DNA from: Aminobacter sp. HY435
GTDB taxonomy: Bacteria > Pseudomonadota > Alphaproteobacteria > Rhizobiales > Rhizobiaceae
Direction: 5' to 3'
DNA length: 64,000 nucleotides
Assembly (NCBI RefSeq): GCF_027568395.1
Contig: NZ_JANKZL010000004.1
Coordinates: 372,001-436,000 of the forward strand
Part shown: in pieces, positions 53,001 through 62,416 of the stretch
Position numbering within the stretch: the stretch's first letter is position 1
Layout of the letters: each line of letters opens with the position of its first letter
The notes under the pieces: model-generated
Told to the model about the DNA's origin: nothing
The model's input: only the letters and a program-made list of their open reading frames with translations
The model's database searches: none
Made by a program: the position numbers and the translations under genes

Positions 53001-53936
53001 ATGAAACTCTTCGCGGGCAATTCCAACCGGGTGCTAGCAGAATCTGTCGCCCGATATCTCAACATTCCCCTCGGCAAAGCCAGCGTCAGGCGCTTTGCCG
53101 ACCAGGAGATTTTCGTTGAAATCCAGGAGAACGTGCGCGGCGAGGATGTGTTCATCCTGCAGTCGACCGCTTTCCCGACCAACGATCACCTGATGGAACT
53201 GCTCATCATGATCGATGCCTTCATGCGTTCGTCGGCGCGGCGCATCACGGCGGTCATCCCCTATTTCGGCTACGCGCGTCAGGATCGCCGCGCTTCGGGC
53301 CGCACGCCGATCTCGGCCAAGCTGGTCGCCAACATGATCGCCCGCGCCGGCGCCAACCGCGTCCTGACGCTCGACCTGCATGCAGGCCAGATCCAGGGCT
53401 TCTTCGATATTCCGACCGACAACCTGTTTTCGATCCCGGTCATGGCCCGCGACGTCAAGGCCAAGTACAAGCAGCTGAACAACGTCATGGTCGTTTCGCC
53501 GGACGTCGGCGGCGTGGTGCGCGCCCGCGCGTTGGCCAAGCGCATCGATGCCCAGCTCGCCATCGTCGACAAGCGTCGCGAACGCCCAGGTGAATCCGAG
53601 GTCATGAACGTCATCGGCGAAGTGCACGGCAAGGACTGCCTGCTGGTCGACGATATCGTCGATTCCGGCGGCACGCTGTGCAACGCGGCCGATGCGTTGC
53701 TCGCCAAGGGCGCAACCAGCGTCACCGCCTACATCACCCACGGCGTGCTTTCCGGCGGCGCGGTCGCCCGCATCACCGGCTCGCAGTTGCAGGAACTGGT
53801 CATCACCGACTCGATCCAGCCGACCCAGGCGGTGATGGATGCTCACAACATCCGCGTCGTTTCGATCGCCGACCTGATCGGCGAGGCGATCTCGCGCACG
53901 GCAACCGAGGAATCGGTGTCGAGCCTGTTCGACTAG
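53001..53936 (+). CDS. prs: Ribose-phosphate pyrophosphokinase
   Basis: The 311-residue enzyme makes PRPP from ribose 5-phosphate and ATP. It has [60 protein letters not shown] and [18 protein letters not shown] (the PRPP flag), then [28 protein letters not shown] (catalytic Lys/Arg) and [20 protein letters not shown] (PRPP-binding loop). Start ATG at 53001. Its TAG stop lies in the CTAG terminus of the repeat element that follows. Confidence 0.97.
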   Translation: MKLFAGNSNRVLAESVARYLNIPLGKASVRRFADQEIFVEIQENVRGEDVFILQSTAFPTNDHLMELLIMIDAFMRSSARRITAVIPYFGYARQDRRASGRTPISAKLVANMIARAGANRVLTLDLHAGQIQGFFDIPTDNLFSIPVMARDVKAKYKQLNNVMVVSPDVGGVVRARALAKRIDAQLAIVDKRRERPGESEVMNVIGEVHGKDCLLVDDIVDSGGTLCNAADALLAKGATSVTAYITHGVLSGGAVARITGSQLQELVITDSIQPTQAVMDAHNIRVVSIADLIGEAISRTATEESVSSLFD

Positions 53937-54039
53937 AGCGCCGTGCGTCCGAATGGACGCACAAAGGACGCTCTAACGTACTGAGTTGGCGCATCGTGCT
54001 TTCCGAAAATTGGGTCCGATTTTCGGGCCGATGCGCTAG
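53933..54039 (-). repeat. Intergenic palindromic mosaic element, copy 3
   Basis: About 107 bp, the same element as at 19130 and 46357 but in the opposite orientation (CTAGAGCGCCGTGCGTCC to GATGCGCTAG). It directly adjoins prs, whose TAG stop is in its CTAG terminus. It is followed by a strong hairpin at 54066-54098. Confidence 0.85.
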
Positions 54040-54065
54040 GTCGTCAAGCCTGCTGGCTGAATTTC

Positions 54066-54098
54066 AAAGCCCCGTCCCGCTTTGCGGGGCGGGGCTTT
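54066..54098. terminator. Terminator hairpin between prs and chrA
   Basis: A 15-bp stem (AAAGCCCCGTCCCGC and its near-complement) with a TTT loop and one G-U lies 8 nt from the end of chrA on the minus strand. It lies past the repeat element on the plus strand. Confidence 0.75.
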
Positions 54099-54106
54099 CG
54101 TATGGT

Positions 54107-55441
54107 TCAGGCCAACTGCCACGCCATTCCGGCCAAGGCCGAAGCGGCCAGCACCACGATCATGTTGGCCTTGTAGCGGACCAGCGCCAGCCCCGCCCCG
54201 ACGGCAATGCCTGCCGCCACCCAGTCGAACCGGCCGAAGTCGGGCGCAGGCAGCACGAGCGGTCCCCATGCGATTTCCCTGAAGCTGCCGAAGAGCACAT
54301 GCAGGGCAAACCACACCGCCAGATTGGCGATGATTCCAACCACCGCGGCAGTCACCGCCGCCAGCCCGCTTGCCAGCCAGCGCACGTTGCGGACGGTCTC
54401 GACATAGGGCGCGCCAACAAAGATCCACAAAAAGCACGGCACGAAGGTGAACCACAGCGTCACCACGGCCCCGGCGACGCCGCCGGCAAGCGGCGCCAGC
54501 GCCGAAAGTCGTGCGCCGCCGAGAAAGCCGACAAACACCAGCACCAGGATCAGCGGCCCCGGCGTCGTCTCGGCAAGGCCGAGGCCGGTCAGCATCTCGT
54601 CCGGCTTCAGCCAGCCATAGACCTCGACCGCCTGCTGCGCGACATAGGCCAGCACCGCATAGGCGCCGCCAAACGTCACCGCCGCCATCTTGGAAAAGAA
54701 CACTGCCTCGGTCGTGTAGACATGGTCCGGGCCGAACGCCTGCCACAGCACAACAAGCGGCAGGAACCAGATCGCCAGCCAGGCGCCGAGCGTGGTGAAG
54801 AACCGCCGCGCGCTCGGCTTCGTCCATTCCGGCATGGTGTAGGCAACGTCGCCCTCGTCGCCGGCCCTGGCGACGACGGAACCGGCAAGCCCCGTCAGAT
54901 GCAGCAGCGCACCGATTGCTGCCGCAGCGAGCACGATCAGCGGGAACGGCAGCTTGAGAAAGGCGATGGCGACAAAGGCGGCGATGGCGAGGATGACCAT
55001 GCTACCGTTCTTCAACGCCCGCCTCGACACCTTGATCAGCGCCTCGAGCACGACTGCGAGCACGGCAGCCTTGAGGCCGAACAACAGGCCCTGCACCAGC
55101 GTGATGTGGCCGACAGTCATGTAGATGGCCGACAGGGCGGTGATGACCACGGCACCGGGCAGCACGAACAGCAGCCCGGCCACCAGCCCTCCCCTGATGC
55201 CATGCAGCAGCCAGCCGGAGTAGGTCGCAAGCTGCATCGCCTCGGGTCCAGGCAGGAGCATGCAGTAGTTCAGCGCATGCAGGAAACGCGGCTCATCAAG
55301 CCAACGCTTCTCGTCGACCAGTATCTTGTGCATCAAGGCGATCTGCCCGGCCGGCCCGCCGAAAGACAGCAGGCCGATCTTGGCGAAGGTTCGCGTCGCC
55401 TCACCGAACGAGGGCGCGGGTCTCGGCAGCGTCGCATCCAT
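54107..55441 (-). CDS. chrA: Chromate transporter ChrA
   Basis: The 444-residue two-repeat CHR-family membrane protein carries ATRTFAKIGLLSFGGPAGQI and LLPGPEAMQLATYSGWLLHG in the first half and FFSKMAAVTFGGAYAVLAYV, GLGLAETTPGPLILVLVFVG in the second; the paired FGGPAGQ/TPGP motifs are the CHR signature. It exports chromate, driven by the membrane potential. ATG at 55441 has a 1-nt gap to the stop of the upstream ChrB-like gene, so the two are coupled. Confidence 0.93.
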   Translation of the reverse strand: MDATLPRPAPSFGEATRTFAKIGLLSFGGPAGQIALMHKILVDEKRWLDEPRFLHALNYCMLLPGPEAMQLATYSGWLLHGIRGGLVAGLLFVLPGAVVITALSAIYMTVGHITLVQGLLFGLKAAVLAVVLEALIKVSRRALKNGSMVILAIAAFVAIAFLKLPFPLIVLAAAAIGALLHLTGLAGSVVARAGDEGDVAYTMPEWTKPSARRFFTTLGAWLAIWFLPLVVLWQAFGPDHVYTTEAVFFSKMAAVTFGGAYAVLAYVAQQAVEVYGWLKPDEMLTGLGLAETTPGPLILVLVFVGFLGGARLSALAPLAGGVAGAVVTLWFTFVPCFLWIFVGAPYVETVRNVRWLASGLAAVTAAVVGIIANLAVWFALHVLFGSFREIAWGPLVLPAPDFGRFDWVAAGIAVGAGLALVRYKANMIVVLAASALAGMAWQLA

Positions 55442-55442
55442 G

Positions 55443-56255
55443 TCAAACCGCCCTTGCCGGCCAGTTGTGGGTTTCGTCGGTCGCGTGGCGGCACCAGCCA
55501 TAGAGCCCGTCGTAGATCGTCATGCCCATCTCGAGTTGGGCATGATCGTCGTCCTCGATCGCCGACAGGCCAAGCGATATGGCGAGAAGTCCAGCAGCCT
55601 GCGGCTCCGTGTCAAGCCGTGCCGTATCGGCTCCCCTGACGATACGGGCGAGATGCAGCAGTGCGGGATCGGTCAAGCCGAACTCCGATATCAGCGTGTC
55701 GAAGCTGCAGTCGTCGCCGCGATGAGAATAGTGCACCTCCTTGATGTCGAAGGGGATGGCCCCGGTTTCGTCTGCGATGTCCTTGACCCATTCGGCGGAG
55801 ACGAAATGGAAGACTGCAAGCGGATCGATGAAACGCCGGATCAGCCAGGGGCAGGCGATGCGATCGATCTTCGGCCGTGCTCGCGTCACCCATTCGCTCG
55901 GCCGGGGAAGTCCCGGCTCCAGACCGGGTGCCTCGCGCACCACCATCGGTCCGCCGGCGGCCTGCCAGGCATCGATGCCGCCTTCGAGCACGGCCGCATC
56001 CGCGCCCGCCGCCAGCAGCTTCGCCAGCGCGATCTCGCTGACATTATGGCCATGCGCGCAATAGACGACGATGCGGCGCCCTTCCGGCAACTGTGGCAGC
56101 CACTCGTCCACTTTCATGTGATCGCGCCACAGGGCGGCCGCAATCCGCGTCGGAGCGGCGGCAAACACCGCCTCGCGGCGCACATCGACGATCAGCGGGC
56201 ACTTTCCAGTACCGACGAGACGGCTCAATTCTTGCGATGAGATCATTCTGGGCAT
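55443..56255 (-). CDS. Rhodanese-ChrB fusion protein
   Basis: The 270-residue protein has an N-terminal rhodanese domain (about 1-110, with IVDVRREAVFAAAP and active Cys in VVYCAHGHNVSEIA) and a C-terminal ChrB_C domain (about 130-265: RPKIDRIACPWLIRRFIDPL, FHFVSAEWVKDIADE). ChrB family proteins sense chromate or detoxify it. Rhodanese fusion is common in this family. Start ATG at 56255 has GGAGGAAGG. It is coupled to chrA by 1 nt. Confidence 0.9.
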   Translation of the reverse strand: MPRMISSQELSRLVGTGKCPLIVDVRREAVFAAAPTRIAAALWRDHMKVDEWLPQLPEGRRIVVYCAHGHNVSEIALAKLLAAGADAAVLEGGIDAWQAAGGPMVVREAPGLEPGLPRPSEWVTRARPKIDRIACPWLIRRFIDPLAVFHFVSAEWVKDIADETGAIPFDIKEVHYSHRGDDCSFDTLISEFGLTDPALLHLARIVRGADTARLDTEPQAAGLLAISLGLSAIEDDDHAQLEMGMTIYDGLYGWCRHATDETHNWPARAV

Positions 56256-56367
56256 GGTCCTTCCTCCGCACAACCCGGCGAAGGCGGAGCTTGGGCTCTT
56301 CAGCCTCACGGGGAGTCCACCATGCCCCCGATATGCGAATTCTATTTGAAAGTGCCGGCGGTTTCAA

Positions 56368-57132
56368 TCATCTCAGCACGCCGTCCAGCGCCGGCAGACC
56401 GACGATAGCCGCAGTGGCGATCAGCCCGTAGCAGATGCGCCGGAACGTGGCCTCGTTGGCGCGGCTGAACAGATGCGAGCCGATGTAGAGGCCGAGCGCG
56501 AAGGTCGGCCCGATGGTCAGCGACAGCCCCACCGTCTCCCAGGTCAGCAGCCCCGCGATCAGATAGCTGGTGACCGAAAGCACGCTCGATATGGCGAAGT
56601 AGAGCACGATGTTGGCGCGCACCGTCAGCGGCTGGATGGCGCCGCCAAGCCAGTAGGCGACGACGGGCGGCCCGCCCACCTGGGCGGCACCCGAAAACAG
56701 CCCCGAGGTCATGCCTACGGCCGCCGTCAGGCTGGCGTGCGGGCGGCCGTGATAGCGCCAGCCCGACATCAGCAAGGCGAGCAGCCCGAAGACGATGGCA
56801 ACGATCGCCCAGCGGATCGCCACCCCGTCGACATGGATGAGCAGATAGGTGCCGGCAGGCACGCCAATGACCGCGCCGAGCGCCATGACGCTGACATTCG
56901 ACCGGTCGGCGTTTCGCCATGCCCTGGGAATAAGGCCGGGGGTCAAGACGAGATCGACGAGCAAAAGCAACGGCACCGCAAGCTTTGCCCCGACAAGCGA
57001 ACTCGCGACAGGCACGAAGATCAGCGCCCCGCCGAAGCCGGAGAAGCCGCGCGCGCAACCGGCGACGAACGCGGTGACGACAAGGATCAGGATGGTGCTC
57101 GTTTGCAGGTCGAGCAAGAAGAAGTCTGGCAT
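56368..57132 (-). CDS. TauE/SafE family sulfite exporter-like protein
   Basis: The 254-residue membrane protein has eight hydrophobic helices and the family pattern GCARGFSGFGGALIFVPVAS near the N-terminus, and GMTSGLFSGAAQVGGPPVVA in the second half. Members transport sulfite, sulfonates or sulfate-like anions. It lies upstream of the chromate genes on the same strand (112-nt gap), so a role in the same oxyanion response is possible but not proven. ATG at 57132. Confidence 0.9.
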   Translation of the reverse strand: MPDFFLLDLQTSTILILVVTAFVAGCARGFSGFGGALIFVPVASSLVGAKLAVPLLLLVDLVLTPGLIPRAWRNADRSNVSVMALGAVIGVPAGTYLLIHVDGVAIRWAIVAIVFGLLALLMSGWRYHGRPHASLTAAVGMTSGLFSGAAQVGGPPVVAYWLGGAIQPLTVRANIVLYFAISSVLSVTSYLIAGLLTWETVGLSLTIGPTFALGLYIGSHLFSRANEATFRRICYGLIATAAIVGLPALDGVLR

Positions 57133-57244
57133 GGCTGAAATTGCATTCGTGAACGTTCGTGCCGGCGTGATACAGGCACGACGACATTTGCGCGAGCAGC
57201 CACTGACAAATCAGTACGGAGCCAGTCGTCGCAGGCCCCCACGG

Positions 57245-57272
57245 TTGCACTTTTTGCCGCCGTCCGTTATAG
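57245..57272 (+). promoter_or_regulatory. Sigma-70-type promoter of rplY
   Basis: TTGCAC (57245-57250) and TTATAG (57267-57272) are separated by 16 nt, about 130 nt ahead of the rplY start. The leader contains a GGCGG/CCGCC hairpin near 57310-57325. A good match to the alphaproteobacterial housekeeping promoter. Confidence 0.6.
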
Positions 57273-57400
57273 AGCCGCCACCCGCGTAGACACCCTTGGA
57301 GGCAACGCGGCGGAAGGCCGCCTCACCCGGCGGCTTTCGACGTTTACGGATCAGGCTACATGCCCTCCGTAGGCGCTCCATACAACCGAAAGGAAATGCC

Positions 57401-58012
57401 ATGAGCGAAACATACGAGCTCAAGGCCGAAGCACGCGAACTGGTCGGTAAGGGGTCCGCCCGTGAAGTTCGTCGCAACGGCAAAGTGCCTGCAGTCATTT
57501 ACGGCGACAAGCAGCCTCCCCTGGCCATCGCCCTGTCCTACAAGGACATTTTCTACAAGATCCATGGCGGCGGCTTCCTGACCACCGTGGCGACGATCGA
57601 CGTCGACGGCAAGAAGATCAAGGTCCTGCCGAAGGACTACCAGCTCGATCCGGTCCGTGACTTCCCGATGCACGTCGACTTCCTGCGCGTTGGCGCAAAC
57701 ACCGAAGTCAACGTCCAGGTTCCGGTTCACTTCATCAATGAAGAGAAGTCGCCCGGCATCAAGCGCGGCGGCACGCTGAACATCGTCCGTCACGAGGTCG
57801 AGTTCCACTGCCCGGCCAACGCGATCCCCGAGTTCATCACCGTCGATCTCGACGGCACCGACATCGGCGATTCGATCCACATCTCGGCCGTCAAGCTGCC
57901 GAAGGGCGTGAAGCCCGTCATCTCCGACCGCGATTTCACCATCGCAACGATCGCCGGCACCTCGGCGTCGAAGTCGGAAGAAGGCGCAACCGAGGCTGCC
58001 TCCGAGGCATAA
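57401..58012 (+). CDS. rplY: 50S ribosomal protein L25/general stress protein CTC
   Basis: The 203-residue protein binds 5S rRNA. It has an N-terminal L25 domain ([40 protein letters not shown]) and a C-terminal CTC beta-domain ([40 protein letters not shown]). The last 20 residues are Ala/Glu/Ser-rich. AAAGGAAATG precedes the ATG. It is 26 nt upstream of pth, a conserved pair. Confidence 0.95.
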   Translation: MSETYELKAEARELVGKGSAREVRRNGKVPAVIYGDKQPPLAIALSYKDIFYKIHGGGFLTTVATIDVDGKKIKVLPKDYQLDPVRDFPMHVDFLRVGANTEVNVQVPVHFINEEKSPGIKRGGTLNIVRHEVEFHCPANAIPEFITVDLDGTDIGDSIHISAVKLPKGVKPVISDRDFTIATIAGTSASKSEEGATEAASEA

Positions 58013-58038
58013 TCGGCGCATACCCGGAGGACCCGAAC

Positions 58039-58776
58039 ATGCTGCTCTTTGCAGGTCTCGGCAATCCGGGTACGCAATACCAGAACAACCGGCACAATGT
58101 CGGCTACATGGCGGCGGACGCAATTGCCCGCCGCCATTCGTTTTCGCCCTGGACGAAAAAGTTCAAGGCGCTGATCGCCGAGGGCACGATTGCCGGCGAA
58201 AAGATCATCCTGATCAAGCCGCAGACTTTCATGAACCTGTCAGGCCAGTCGGTCGGCGAAGCCATGCGCTTCTACAAGCTTGCGCCGTCCGATCTCTCCG
58301 TCTTCTATGACGAACTCGACCTTGCCGCAGGCAAGGTGCGCGTCAAGATCGGTGGCGGTGCCGGCGGCCACAACGGCATCCGCTCGATCGACCAGCACAT
58401 TCCCAAGGACTATCGCCGCGTCCGCATCGGCATCGGCCATCCCGGGGTCAAGGAGATGGTGCACGGCCATGTGCTCGGCGACTTCGCCAAGGCCGACAAG
58501 GAGTGGCTCGAGCCGCTGCTCGAGACCATCGCCGACAATGCCGATCTGGTCGCCAGGGGCGACGATGCCGGCTTCATGAACAAAGTGACGGTTGTCCTGC
58601 GCGACAGGCTGCAGCCGACCGGTGCAGATGATACGCCGCCGCCGAAAGCGCCCAAGCAGCAGGCACCGAAGGCCCAGAGCCACATCCGCCAGGCCCGCCC
58701 GAACCAGCCTGTCATCAAGGTTCCCGAGACCGGCCCGATGGCCGCGATGCTGAAGAAGCTGCTCGGCAAGGACTGA
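58039..58776 (+). CDS. pth: Peptidyl-tRNA hydrolase
   Basis: The 245-residue enzyme recycles peptidyl-tRNA. Catalytic residues are present: Asn9 and His19 in [20 protein letters not shown], Asn in [20 protein letters not shown], and Asp in [21 protein letters not shown] 50-residue Pro/Lys/Ala-rich C-terminal tail is longer than in E. coli, as in other rhizobia. GGAGG precedes the ATG. Operon with rplY. Confidence 0.96.
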   Translation: MLLFAGLGNPGTQYQNNRHNVGYMAADAIARRHSFSPWTKKFKALIAEGTIAGEKIILIKPQTFMNLSGQSVGEAMRFYKLAPSDLSVFYDELDLAAGKVRVKIGGGAGGHNGIRSIDQHIPKDYRRVRIGIGHPGVKEMVHGHVLGDFAKADKEWLEPLLETIADNADLVARGDDAGFMNKVTVVLRDRLQPTGADDTPPPKAPKQQAPKAQSHIRQARPNQPVIKVPETGPMAAMLKKLLGKD

Positions 58777-58954
58777 GCGACCCGCAAGGGCTTTCGCCTC
58801 GGGTCATGCGACAAGGGCGCGCAATACCCCTGCAGTCCGACGCAACCGTCCGGCGAGGTGCTGTCCAAAGCCCCTACGCTCGGTGAAGGCTCCTGACATA
58901 AATCCGACAGACCCCATGGTAGGAATTGCTCTTTGGCAACAAGGAGCGGTTCCG

Positions 58955-59494
58955 ATGGTCTCTTCGGGCACCGACGTCATCTACATGTTCGCAATGTCGC
59001 TCGACGGCTTCATTGCCCGCGAGGACGGTACGTTTGACTGGCTCGACAACTTTCCACCTGACGACGACTACGACTTTTCCGGATTCATGGCGTCGCTGAG
59101 CGGCATCGTCATGGGGCGAGCAACCTATGATGTGGTGCGGCGCCACGACGAGTGGGCCTACGCGAAGTACCCCTGCCTGATCGCAACCTCGCGCCCGCTC
59201 GACAACCTGCCCGAAAACGCCGAGGCAATGGCCGGAACCCCTGCCGAAATGCTGGAAAATCTTCGCGCGCGAGGGGCAACGGGGCGCATCTGGCTGCTCG
59301 GTGGCGGCGACCTTGCCCGCCAGTTCATGGATGCCGGCCTGCTTGACACGATCGAGATCGGAACGATCCCCGTCATCCTCGGCTCGGGCATTCCAGCCTT
59401 CGGCGGCAAGCAGGCGGATCGCTGGCTCGACCTCGCCTTTGCCAAGCCCTTGGCCAATGGCGCGGTGCACGCGCAGTACCGCGTGCGTCGCTGA
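58955..59494 (+). CDS. Dihydrofolate reductase/RibD C-terminal-like protein
   Basis: The 179-residue protein shows the DHFR-like RibD_C pattern: TDVIYMFAMSLDGFIAREDG, SLSGIVMGRATYDVVRRHDE, IWLLGGGDLARQFMDAGLLD and PVILGSGIPAF. Members are NADPH-binding reductases of unknown substrate. AAGGAG is 9 nt before the ATG at 58955, which is preferred to an upstream frame. Confidence 0.88.
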   Translation: MVSSGTDVIYMFAMSLDGFIAREDGTFDWLDNFPPDDDYDFSGFMASLSGIVMGRATYDVVRRHDEWAYAKYPCLIATSRPLDNLPENAEAMAGTPAEMLENLRARGATGRIWLLGGGDLARQFMDAGLLDTIEIGTIPVILGSGIPAFGGKQADRWLDLAFAKPLANGAVHAQYRVRR

Positions 59495-59567
59495 AAGACT
59501 TGACGATCCGAGGTCCTATCGCCCATAGCCCTGTTCAAATTCCGATTTCCCGATAGGACCAATCACC

Positions 59568-60671
59568 ATGGGTTTCAAATGCGGCATCGTTGGCCTGCCC
59601 AACGTTGGCAAATCGACGCTTTTCAACGCGCTGACGCGCACGGCAGCCGCGCAGGCCGCAAACTATCCCTTCTGCACCATCGAGCCGAACACCGGCGAAG
59701 TGGCTGTGCCGGACCCGCGTCTCAAGCAGCTGGCCAACATCGCCAAGTCGAAGGAGATCATCCCGACCCGCATCTCCTTCGTCGACATCGCCGGCCTCGT
59801 GCGCGGCGCATCGAAAGGTGAAGGCCTGGGCAACCAGTTCCTCGCCAACATCCGCGAAGTCGACGCCATCGTGCACGTGCTGCGCTGCTTCGAAGACGAC
59901 GACATCACCCATGTCGAGGGCCGCATCGACCCGGTCGCCGACGCCGAGACGGTCGAGACCGAGCTGATGCTCGCCGACCTCGAAAGCCTCGAGCGCCGCA
60001 TCGTGCAGTTCCGCAAGCGAGCGGCCAGCAAGGACAAGGAAGCAACCACGGTCCTGCCGATGATGGAACAGGCGCTCGCCCTGCTGCAGGACGGCAAGCC
60101 GGCGCGCCTGCTGCTCAAGGGCATCGCGGCCGAGGATCTCGCCATCCTGCAGGGCCTGAATCTTCTGACCTCGCACCCCGTGCTCTATGTCTGCAACGTC
60201 GCCGAAAGCGACGCGGCGACCGGCAACGAGCATACCGCAGCGGTCCAGAAGATGGCCGAGGCGCAGGGCGCCGGCGTCGTCATCATCTCGGCCGCGATCG
60301 AGGCCGAAGTGGCGCAGCTGCCGGACGAGGAAGCGCAGGAATTCCTCGCCGACATGGGTCTCGACGAGCCGGGCCTGGATAAGCTGATTCGCGCCGGCTA
60401 CGAGCTCCTGCACCTCATCACCTACTTCACCGTCGGCCCCAAGGAGACGCGCGCCTGGACCGTGCACAAGGGCGCCAAGGCGCCGCAGGCGGCGGGCGTC
60501 ATCCACACCGACTTCGAACGCGGCTTCATCCGCGCCCAGACCATCGCCTTCAACGACTTCGTTACGCTCGGCGGCGAAGTTCCGGCCAAGGAAGCCGGCA
60601 AGGCACGCGACGAAGGCAAGGAATACGTCGTCCAGGACGGCGACGTCATGCTGTTCAAGTTCAACACCTGA
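59568..60671 (+). CDS. ychF: Redox-regulated ribosome-associated ATPase YchF (OLA1)
   Basis: The 367-residue protein has the Obg-family G domain: [20 protein letters not shown] (P-loop), [20 protein letters not shown] (switch), and [24 protein letters not shown] replaces NKxD, as in ATP-preferring YchF. A coiled-coil and a C-terminal TGS domain (about 280-367) follow. It binds ribosomes and catalase in other species. A strong hairpin follows. Confidence 0.96.
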   Translation: MGFKCGIVGLPNVGKSTLFNALTRTAAAQAANYPFCTIEPNTGEVAVPDPRLKQLANIAKSKEIIPTRISFVDIAGLVRGASKGEGLGNQFLANIREVDAIVHVLRCFEDDDITHVEGRIDPVADAETVETELMLADLESLERRIVQFRKRAASKDKEATTVLPMMEQALALLQDGKPARLLLKGIAAEDLAILQGLNLLTSHPVLYVCNVAESDAATGNEHTAAVQKMAEAQGAGVVIISAAIEAEVAQLPDEEAQEFLADMGLDEPGLDKLIRAGYELLHLITYFTVGPKETRAWTVHKGAKAPQAAGVIHTDFERGFIRAQTIAFNDFVTLGGEVPAKEAGKARDEGKEYVVQDGDVMLFKFNT

Positions 60672-60680
60672 TTTCGCCGA

Positions 60681-60709
60681 GATCGCGCCGCATATGGCGG
60701 CGCGATCTA
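60681..60709. terminator. Terminator after ychF
   Basis: A perfect 12-bp stem AGATCGCGCCGC/GCGGCGCGATCT with loop ATATG lies 9 nt past the ychF stop, followed by ATTCCTTATATTT. It also marks the boundary to the AT-richer accessory stretch. Confidence 0.8.
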
Positions 60710-60806
60710 TTCCTTATATTTCAATACGTTATCTAGTCGCGCATTAGCCTATTGAGGCCGCCCTCTCGCCGTGTCGCGACCATGGAACGATGGCGATGTG
60801 CGACAA

Positions 60807-61886
60807 TTAGTCCTGCCAATCCTCGTCGAGAGACAGAGGATCAATTCTCGGCTGACCAAAGAAAGCTTGGCGGTGAAGATGGATGTTCACCCTGACCGCC
60901 ACGTTTTTTTGAGGGGTATCCACACCGAGCTCGGCGTTCACCGTGGTGTTACGGATCATTTCCTCACCCCAGATGCCTAAATTGTCATCCCACTCATCGC
61001 TGCCGACCACGGCTAGCGCGGCATCCCTAAAATCCCACTCGTCGTCCTTGTTCCGAGCGATGTACCATGCGGTATCTGTCGGATAATCAATTCGGTCGAG
61101 TGGGCGGTTGGCAAACCCGCTGGGTTCCCTCGGGCGTGTGCTACCCCAATCGCCATAAATGACACGCTCGCGGTTCGAGTTTCGCGCGATCTGATCTACA
61201 AGTGTGCGATTGGTAAACGGTACGACTGAAGGCGCCTCGTCATTGAAGTTGGTGAACATTCGCGGGATTGAGGTGCACGAGCATATCACCGGAACTACAG
61301 GGTTGATGGCTGCCAGCGATGTGCGCATAAGGCCGGTGAACTTTGCGGCAAGCGACAGCGCATCATTGGTCCACCCGCCCTCCAGGATGATCGCAAAATC
61401 GGCTGTACCCTCGGCGTTGATCGCCCCGATGATCTGATCGAGATTGTTCGGCAGAGGGTCGATCATGATGCGGAAACAGTATGACCGCCCCAATTGCCGA
61501 ACGGCCTGCATTTGCTGTCTGATTTCCGCTTCAGATAAGCCAATCGTCTGAATACAAGGCATGACCTCTTCATATTCGGCGATGAAGCCTACCCAATTCG
61601 CGTACGCGTGGGAAGGATCTAGGAGCGCCGAGTATTCCTGCTGAGCAGTGCTTTGGTCGTTGGTGATCTCATAGTCGCGATCCAAATCTAAGAAATAGGG
61701 GCGGTGTGGGAACGCCCGCTCAATCCTCGAAATTGTCCGCGACAGTGATTTCGAATTGGCCCACGGGGCCAAAAGAAAGCACGGGGTCATCCGGTCTTTG
61801 GTAGCTCCAGGAAGATATTCAAGACCAGTCATTTCGCTCGCGCGGACCGCAAGCGTAGGAACGTACTTGATGCCTTCTAGAACCAT
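60807..61886 (-). CDS. Beta family protein, last gene of the accessory operon
   Basis: The 359-residue soluble protein reads like the Beta_protein family: MVLEGIKYVPTLAVRASEMT near the N-terminus, PYFLDLDRDYEI, then DFAIILEGGWTND, VIYGDWGSTRP, RIDYPTDTAWYIARNKDDEW and IWGEEMIRNTTVNAELGVDT. That family is poorly understood; it is found in phage and in mobile regions, often next to HTH/ImmA or sce7726-type genes. No catalytic motif is clear. It starts 8 nt after the metalloprotease gene, in the same transcript. Codon use and GC are lower than flanking genes. Confidence 0.7.
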   Translation of the reverse strand: MVLEGIKYVPTLAVRASEMTGLEYLPGATKDRMTPCFLLAPWANSKSLSRTISRIERAFPHRPYFLDLDRDYEITNDQSTAQQEYSALLDPSHAYANWVGFIAEYEEVMPCIQTIGLSEAEIRQQMQAVRQLGRSYCFRIMIDPLPNNLDQIIGAINAEGTADFAIILEGGWTNDALSLAAKFTGLMRTSLAAINPVVPVICSCTSIPRMFTNFNDEAPSVVPFTNRTLVDQIARNSNRERVIYGDWGSTRPREPSGFANRPLDRIDYPTDTAWYIARNKDDEWDFRDAALAVVGSDEWDDNLGIWGEEMIRNTTVNAELGVDTPQKNVAVRVNIHLHRQAFFGQPRIDPLSLDEDWQD

Positions 61887-61894
61887 TTATGAGC

Positions 61895-62407
61895 CTATAC
61901 TTCCGCCAATGTCGACAATCGGATTTCCATTGCAGCTTTCGACACTTCGAAACTGTCTGCAAGGCTTTCAATGGTCGCCTCGGTGATTATCCCTCCAAAC
62001 TCTTCTCGGAGTTTCTTCTCGACCAGCGGCAGCGGCATAACAAGATCAGCGGCGAGACGGTTTGCCTCGTACTCGATGCGCTCAGGCGCGCCCGAGCGGT
62101 ACAGCACATTGTCGGTGATCCCATCGGGCGAAGCATCGATCACATCCTTGTGAAGCAAGAAATGGGACAATTCGTGCCCGATCGTAAAACGCTGTCGTTC
62201 TCGCGCCTCGTTGCGATTTACCTTGATTACGTATCGATCGCCCTCACGCGCGACCTGTCCGGACACACCAGTCCGCATGGATGAAACCTTTATGTCGACG
62301 TCCAACGCCTTCGCTAGGCTGCCAAGTTTCACCGGGTAATCTGAGAGGTACTGCTTCACAACTGCGGCTTGGGCAGGCGAAATCCTTCTAAACTCTCTAG
62401 ATGCCAT
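61895..62407 (-). CDS. ImmA/IrrE-type zinc metallo-endopeptidase
   Basis: The 170-residue protein has the ImmA/IrrE zinc site: RFTIGHELSHFLLH (His78-Glu79-x-x-His82), and ERIEYEANRLAADLVMPLPL gives the third ligand Glu114 in the EANxxA motif. There is no N-terminal XRE domain. In phage and ICE systems this family cleaves a repressor to trigger a response. The ribosome-binding site GGAGG overlaps the TAG stop of the preceding gene, coupling the two. No substrate repressor is visible nearby. Confidence 0.88.
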   Translation of the reverse strand: MASREFRRISPAQAAVVKQYLSDYPVKLGSLAKALDVDIKVSSMRTGVSGQVAREGDRYVIKVNRNEARERQRFTIGHELSHFLLHKDVIDASPDGITDNVLYRSGAPERIEYEANRLAADLVMPLPLVEKKLREEFGGIITEATIESLADSFEVSKAAMEIRLSTLAEV

Positions 62408-62416
62408 CTTTGCCTC

